42,051 nucleotides of DNA from assembly GCA_905221605.1 (NCBI GenBank), contig CAJNDS010001010.1:1-42051 (forward strand), read 5' to 3'. The notes under the pieces were generated by a model. That model saw only the letters and a list, made by a program, of their open reading frames with translations. It made no database searches and was not told the DNA's origin. Position 1 is the stretch's first letter, and every line of letters begins with the position of its first letter. Shown one piece after another: positions 37,531 through 42,051 of this stretch. The DNA is from Symbiodinium natans (Eukaryota > Sar > Dinophyceae > Suessiales > Symbiodiniaceae). Made by a program: the position numbers and the translations under genes.

Positions 37531-38511
37531 ACACCCCATCTCGGAGACAGAGCAACAGGCCCTCATGGAGGAAGTGGCCTTGGCCCTGCACATGCACCCC
37601 TCCGTGGCATGCCAGACAGAAGAGGGACAGCCGTTTCGCCTATCGCTGCTGGCTCATCTAGCACAGCTCACAGCCGACATAGACAGCCACCTTCCCTCCA
37701 TCCTTCAGGAAGGAGTGCCCACCGGCATCTTGAGCCCATTCCCAGCAGCCATCAGTGGCCCTCCGTTGATGGGGGTCACCCACTGGACACTTGCCTAAAG
37801 GAGTGTGACTCCAATTGGAAGAACGCCGAAGCCCAACCCGGCCTACTCCAACAGCTCATTGATGAGGAGATAGCCCAGGGATGGGTAGCGGAAATCCACG
37901 GAGGCGAAGCCGCCGCACGCCTACGCTGGCCCAAAGGCATAGCCATCGGCAAGCTCAACGTGGTTCAGGCCGACGGCAAGGGTCCCAGAATGGTCCTAGA
38001 CAGCTCAGTTTGCAATGTGAACCCACTTTGCTCCTTGCCTGAACGCGTCTGCTTGCCCACATCTGCAGACGTGAGGGCTTGCTTCAAGCCCAAAGACCCC
38101 AAATACGCCTCCCAAGGGGCCGCCCTAGACTTCAAAGCCGCCCATAAGCGTGTCAAGGTCAAGCCCTCAGATCAAGGCCTAGTGCTTTTCAGGCACGCCG
38201 GACGCCTCTTCGCCTACGTTGTATGCCATTTTGGCGCACGCTTTTCAGCCTACTGGTGGCAGAGGGTTGGAGCCCTGCTCCTGCGACTGCTACATCATGT
38301 CCTAGCCCACGAGCCTCACAAAGCCTGGCTCTACGTTGACGACCTACTGCTATGCCTCCTCAGGCACAAGGCCCCGGAGCAGCTAGCCCTCACAGTGGCC
38401 TTCCTCATGGTCATTGGTGCACCAATAAGCTGGAAGAAAGCCGCCTTCGGCGACCAACTTGTTTGGTGCGGTTGGAAGTTCTGCTTCGCCACCCCAGCCG
38501 AAACTGGATAA
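37481..38511 (+). pseudogene. Element 3 reverse transcriptase, frame-broken
   Basis: The N-terminal part reads in 37481-37798 and the main RT in the ORF 37609-38511, which becomes meaningful from about 37790. Motifs: RMVLDSSVCNVN, LDFKAAHKRVKV (motif A), CHFGARFSAYWW (motif B region) and LYVDDLLL (motif C, Asp pair at codons 38338 and 38341). YVDD is the form usual in LTR and DIRS-like RTs. The frame then changes again near 38480, where the RNase H ORF takes over. The alternation of frames 2 and 1 (37481, 37790, 38480) suggests two single-base indels or sequencing errors. Confidence 0.75.
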
Positions 38512-39559
38512 ATTACGCGCCCAGTTACTAAGCCTCCTGGAGCACAAGCGCGTCCCTCGCAAGGAGCTCGAATCCTGCCTCGGCCTACTGATGTGGGCCA
38601 CCAGCGTAAGTTCTCACTTGCGCTGTTTCGCCGCGCCGCTATATGCAGACTTGCACAGCCCGCCGGGGACCCAATACCCCATCCCGCCTCGCAGCTGGTC
38701 ACAGTTCTTGTGGTGCCTAGACTCCCAGTGCCGAGTCACAAAAGATGCCTCGTTCCTGCAGCTGCCCATCAAAGCCAGGGTAATCGAGGTCAAAGGCAAG
38801 CCGGTGTCATCGAAAACGGACATCTGGCCCATCCCAGCTGCAGATAAGACCGTATGGGTGCGCATCGCGGACCCAAACGCACAGGAAATCACTTTGCGCA
38901 ACGACAGCAAAGCCGCCCTGCACTGGCTCGCCCAATGCTTTACCCACGAATTCCGCATGCCCCTAGCCCAGCCGCCACTACTGCCATGCCTCTCGGCCGC
39001 GGACGCCATGGCAGATGGCTCTCAAGTTGGGATCGGGGGCTGGCTATGCACATCCAGCCAAACCTTCTGGTTCGCACAGCAGTGGTCCATAACAGAGCTT
39101 CGCGCCCACTGGCCTTTCCTTACGAAGGACGCCCAGCAATACATTGCCTGCTTCGAAACAATTGCCCAGTGGGTCCTATTGCAGATGGCCTACGCAGCCA
39201 CCGGCTGCTCCAACCTTCGCTTCTGCTTGCCCACTCTCAGTGACAACAGCCCCACGCAAGCTTCAGTCAATAAGCTGTTTACCACAGCCTTTCCCCTCTG
39301 CCTCTTCCTACAGAAGGTAGCCTCCCGGGCTCACGCCAAGGGCCTAAGCCTAGAGGTCGGGCACATGCCGGGCATAAAAAACACGGACGCGGACGATCTC
39401 AGCCGAAACCGCCTACAGAAGTTCGCCGGCGCGACCAAATCAAAGAGATTCCACGTCCATCTGCAAGACCTAGCACGTTCGGAGCACGAGGTCAGCCTAT
39501 GGCCCACAGACGCCAACTGGAGCACTGGCCTGGTGCAGGTCTCAGCACATGCAGCCTAG
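38459..39559 (+). CDS. Element 3 RT thumb/connection and RNase H
   Basis: A 366-residue ORF. It opens with the RT thumb (LDKLRAQLLSLLEHKRVPRK, LGLLMWATS), a connection region, and an RNase H at about residues 175-320: AMADGS (Asp), ACFETIAQW (Glu), SDNSPTQA (Asp), and HMPGIKNTDADDLSR, the usual C-terminal signature that corresponds to NIADGPSR in element 2. All three acidic residues are visible. It overlaps the RT ORF by 53 bp in another frame; in a live element RT and RNase H would be one protein. Confidence 0.75.
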   Translation: MFGAVGSSASPPQPKLDKLRAQLLSLLEHKRVPRKELESCLGLLMWATSVSSHLRCFAAPLYADLHSPPGTQYPIPPRSWSQFLWCLDSQCRVTKDASFLQLPIKARVIEVKGKPVSSKTDIWPIPAADKTVWVRIADPNAQEITLRNDSKAALHWLAQCFTHEFRMPLAQPPLLPCLSAADAMADGSQVGIGGWLCTSSQTFWFAQQWSITELRAHWPFLTKDAQQYIACFETIAQWVLLQMAYAATGCSNLRFCLPTLSDNSPTQASVNKLFTTAFPLCLFLQKVASRAHAKGLSLEVGHMPGIKNTDADDLSRNRLQKFAGATKSKRFHVHLQDLARSEHEVSLWPTDANWSTGLVQVSAHAA

Positions 39560-39640
39560 TGCCCGGGTACCAGCCAGACCGCCCGCGGTGGGGGTAGAGA
39601 GGCCTAATGCATTCACCGGTCTGCCCTGGGCCCCTGAAGT

Positions 39641-40285
39641 GGGGGTGTGATGGCCTTGCATGCTCGTGGGATCTTGCCCAGCCTTTCCCACGATGCACTC
39701 TCTCGCCCAGAGCAGCACCGCTGAAAACAGGAGAGCGAGTCGTTGGTACCCTAATCCCCTCCCGGTTGGGATATAGGATTAGGGTCGGACTCCTCTCCCC
39801 AACTAGGGTTAGGTCATGCAGTGCTTGTTGGGAGAACGCTTCGGGTTTTTGGTTCCCGTGTGTTTTCCCACAAGTGAATCATGCACCGCTGTTCGCATTA
39901 AGCCTAAACAAGCCTTTCGCAGCTGGAGCACCTCCGGCTCACAGCTGGCCTGGACCTAACCCCTAGGTGGGGCCTTCTGCTTTTCGCCCACCCACCACTG
40001 CCCTTACGCACTCAAAGCATATCAGCCAAAAGCCTGGATCCATCCGGATCCCGCCTCCCAAAGTGGAGTAGCCCTTCAGAAATGCCCACTTGCCTCCCAA
40101 AGTGGAGTAGCCCCGGTCCCGCCTCGGGACCTCTTCATCGCACCTCAACAGGGGGTGTGATGGCCCGCTGAAAACAGGAGAGCGAGTCGTTGGTACCCTA
40201 ATCCCCTCCCGGTTGGGATATAGGATTAGGGTCGGACTCCTCTCCCCAACTAGGGTTAGGTCATGCAGTGCTTGTTGGGAGAACG
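39641..40285 (+). repeat. Element 3 3' repeats (121-bp direct repeat and short repeats)
   Basis: 39718-39838 equals 40165-40285 (offset 447) and starts ccgctgaaaacaggagagcg. The word gggggtgtgatggcc precedes both, at 39641 and 40151, but in the first copy 62 extra bases (39656-39717) with an 8-bp inverted repeat (TCGTGGGA/TCCCACGA, 39664-39693) lie between. Within 39839-40150 the word CCTCCCAAAGTGGAGTAGCC occurs twice. No ORF was recognised. Confidence 0.88.
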
Positions 40286-40291
40286 TGCTTA

Positions 40292-41745
40292 GAGCTCCCC
40301 CTCTCCCTCAATTTTGAGCGCCCCGCTAGAGTCCGAGTGCCAGCGTGGTCCCGGTAGAGACCAAGAAGCCGCGCGTTCACGGCCAGTCAGTACTGTCAGT
40401 GGCAGTAAAGGTCTCCGCCAAGCCTTGGCACGAAGACGACCGACGTGGAGCAGCGCTGTTCCAGCTCCAAGCTATCGTGGAAGGATGGCAGGATGCGTTT
40501 GGCATTGCTGCGCTCTGCCGTGCAGATGCCGATGGCACGCTGGACGCTGGATTTGGACGAGCTGTCGTACAGCATAGCCAGCGCCTGTGCGCACAAGGCC
40601 ACCGGAACAATAGTCCGCAGACTTTCGTCTCTGAACCACTTCGTAACGTGGGCAGACTCCGTTCAAGCGTCGCCCTTTCCGGTGACGGAGAGAGTGTCCT
40701 GGATGTACTTAGCTCACTTGGAGCGTTCCGAGGCGCCGTGGTCGAAACCTGGCGGGTTCACTCAGTGCGTCAACTGGTGTCGAGGCGTCCTCGGCCTGAA
40801 AGTCGAGGACTACATGACCTCGAGCCCTCGTATTATGGGCCTTTGCAAAGGTTTCGAGGCCAAGGCTCCTCCGCCCCGCCGTGCGCCTGCTCTAGCTGTG
40901 GAGGAGGTCAAATTCCTCGAGAGTGCCGCGGCCTTCGCTGACAATGCTCCCGACTGCGTCATTGCGGGAGCGTTGTTGTTTATGATGTTCAGTTGTGCCA
41001 GAGCCAGCGATGCAGCCAGGATGGTAACTCTTGAGGTCGACTTTTCCGACCCAGACCGTGTGGATAGAGGGCTCCGTCTCCAAGAGTAAGACGGCCATGG
41101 GGGCCAGAGCACGCCTCTTGTTGCCACTTCTTGCGCCGTGCGTTTACCTAGAGACTCCCTGGATCCCACAGTGGCTGGAGGCACGGGTGTCTCTCGGCCT
41201 TTCGGTCAAAGGCGCCATCGATAAGGGTTCCCTGATCCCGCATTTCGGGGAAGATGGCGTCCCGACTGGAAAAGCCATGTCTTCGCAGCAGATCACTAAA
41301 TAGTTGCGCGGCATTCTGGCAGAGGTCTTCCCGGCCTCTTCCCGTCTCTCCAGCCACAGCCTCAAGGCCACAGGCCTGACGTGGGCTGCGTCGGCCGGTG
41401 TCGCCCTGGACACGCGGCGCTTGTTGGCACATCATGTGCATGACAGTGCGCGTAGCACGGAGACCTACAGCCGAGACGTTCTCGCGCCGGCGGCGCGTAT
41501 TTTCGAGGAAGTTCTCCTCGCCATCCGTGATGGCGACTTCGCGCCTGACAACCCTCGCGGGAGTCAAATTAGGACTAGACAGCGGGTCTTGGCTTTCAAC
41601 TAACCAGACCCGGAGGGAGCCCTGCGTCGGGGTTCAAATGTCCCTCCCGACCCAGACAACGAGTCGTCAGCGGCTGCGTCAGCCGAGCAACCGGCACCCG
41701 AGCACATGACTGACACCACAGATAGCGAGTCGGACCGACTTAGTG
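40292..41745 (+). pseudogene. Decayed fragment of an element 2-like tyrosine recombinase
   Basis: Aligns with the reverse complement of about 14700-13230, the YR ORF of element 2, and covers the core-binding domain and the whole catalytic domain up to the acidic linker. SCARASD, SHSLKAT, LLAHHV and ETYSRD are all recognisable. Frame breaks (near 40550, 41050) and a Trp to stop change (TGG to TAG near 41302) show it is dead. Two ACG-type palindromes are kept in the reversed orientation (CGAGG-CGT-CCTCG at 40781-40793, CGAGA-CGT-TCTCG at 41472-41484). It starts a few bases after element 3's repeat and ends abruptly at 41745. Confidence 0.88.
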
Positions 41746-41769
41746 GACTTATGAACGCTCCGTTGCCCT

Positions 41770-42051
41770 GTTCGCGCTGTTCGCGCTGTTCGCGGTGTTC
41801 GCGCTGTTCGCGCTGTTCGCGCTGTTCGCGCTGTTCGCGCGGTTCGCGCTGTTTGCGCTGTTCGCGCTGTTCGCGCTGTTCGCGCTGTCCGCGCTGTTCG
41901 CGCTGTGTTCGCGCTGTGTTCGCGCTGTGTTCGCGCTGTGTTCGCGCTGTGTTCGCGCTGTGTTCGCGCTGTGTTCGCGCTGTGTTCGCGCTGTGTTCGC
42001 GCTGTGTTCGCGCTGTGTTCGCGCTGTGTTCGCGCTGTGTTCGCGCTGTGT
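41770..42051 (+). repeat. Minisatellite, 9-bp then 11-bp units around TTCGCGCTG
   Basis: Roughly thirteen units of GTTCGCGCT (9 bp) with a few variants, then from about 41900 a clean run of 11-bp units (GTGTTCGCGCT) to the end of the window. It continues beyond the window. Confidence 0.95.

Larger units (their letters stand above)
33756..40285 (+). mobile_element. Element 3: Gag-MTase-RT-RNase H retroelement, no YR seen
   Basis: Two small ORFs, a CCCH-finger Gag, a C5-methyltransferase-like ORF, an RT and an RNase H follow on the + strand; the order Gag-MTase-RT-RNase H is that of elements 1 and 2. A 121-bp direct repeat (39718-39838 and 40165-40285) lies downstream and could be the B1/B2 pair of a split repeat. 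No A1 partner of the stretch between them (39839-40164) was found upstream, so the 5' end is uncertain. Confidence 0.7.

Noticed and set aside
38224-38240. GCCATTTTGGC as a second spliced-leader relic
   Set aside because: It lies inside the RT coding sequence (CHFGA motif) and is explained by codons.
39760-39830. Telomere-like TAGGGTTAGG words
   Set aside because: Only isolated words within the 121-bp repeat, not a tandem array.

Overview
The window looks like nuclear DNA of a dinoflagellate (Symbiodiniaceae-like). This is an inference from content: several large tyrosine-recombinase (YR) type retrotransposons, nearly identical LINE copies, protist-style low-complexity tracts, a possible spliced-leader relic near 30612, and no compact bacterial gene order. 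No rRNA, tRNA, CRISPR array or bacterial operon was seen. Almost every recognisable coding region belongs to a retroelement; the main exception is a ubiquitin-specific-protease-like ORF.

Layout. (1) About 1-7912, + strand: element 1, a decayed YR retroelement in the order YR (936-3086), Gag (3198-4419), C5-methyltransferase-like domain (4723-5514), RT-RNase H (5436-7883). (2) 7913-18238, - strand: element 2, a complete-looking element of the same order, with two extra Cys/His-rich ORFs upstream of the YR and split direct repeats (A1 18088-18238, B1 8321-8466, A2 8171-8321, B2 7913-8058) of the PAT/Ngaro kind. (3) 18239-25740: two about 99.5% identical LINE copies joined by a 246-bp inverted piece. 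Their first ORF carries a stretch resembling the N-terminal lobe of Tpt1/KptA RNA 2'-phosphotransferase. (4) 25577-26491: ORFs of unknown role. (5) 26580-28990: G-rich minisatellites, 118-bp, 134-bp and 51-bp tandem repeats, (AG)n and a C21 tract. (6) 28999-30093: a USP (peptidase C19)-like ORF with Cys, His and Asp boxes. (7) 30376-31851: a 168-bp direct repeat flanking two small ORFs, one ubiquitin-like in pattern. (8) 31852-33700: AT-rich, repeat-filled DNA. (9) 33756-40285, + strand: element 3, a third, more distant relative (small ORFs, Gag, methyltransferase-like, RT, RNase H) without a visible YR. (10) 40292-41745: a decayed element 2-like YR fragment. (11) 41770-42051: a 9/11-bp minisatellite running off the end.

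How the parts work together (inference): in elements 1 and 2 the YR would integrate a circular DNA copy made by the RT-RNase H, Gag with zinc fingers would package the RNA, and a C5-cytosine-methyltransferase-like domain sits N-terminal to the RT. All three elements carry this domain; its catalytic Cys is present in elements 2 and 3 and replaced in element 1.

The most unusual signal is in element 2: dozens of perfect mini-palindromes of the form stem-ACG-stem' (+ strand; CGT on the coding strand), with stems of 5 to 11 bp that all differ in sequence while the 3-nt centre is constant. They lie in coding and non-coding parts alike and far exceed chance.
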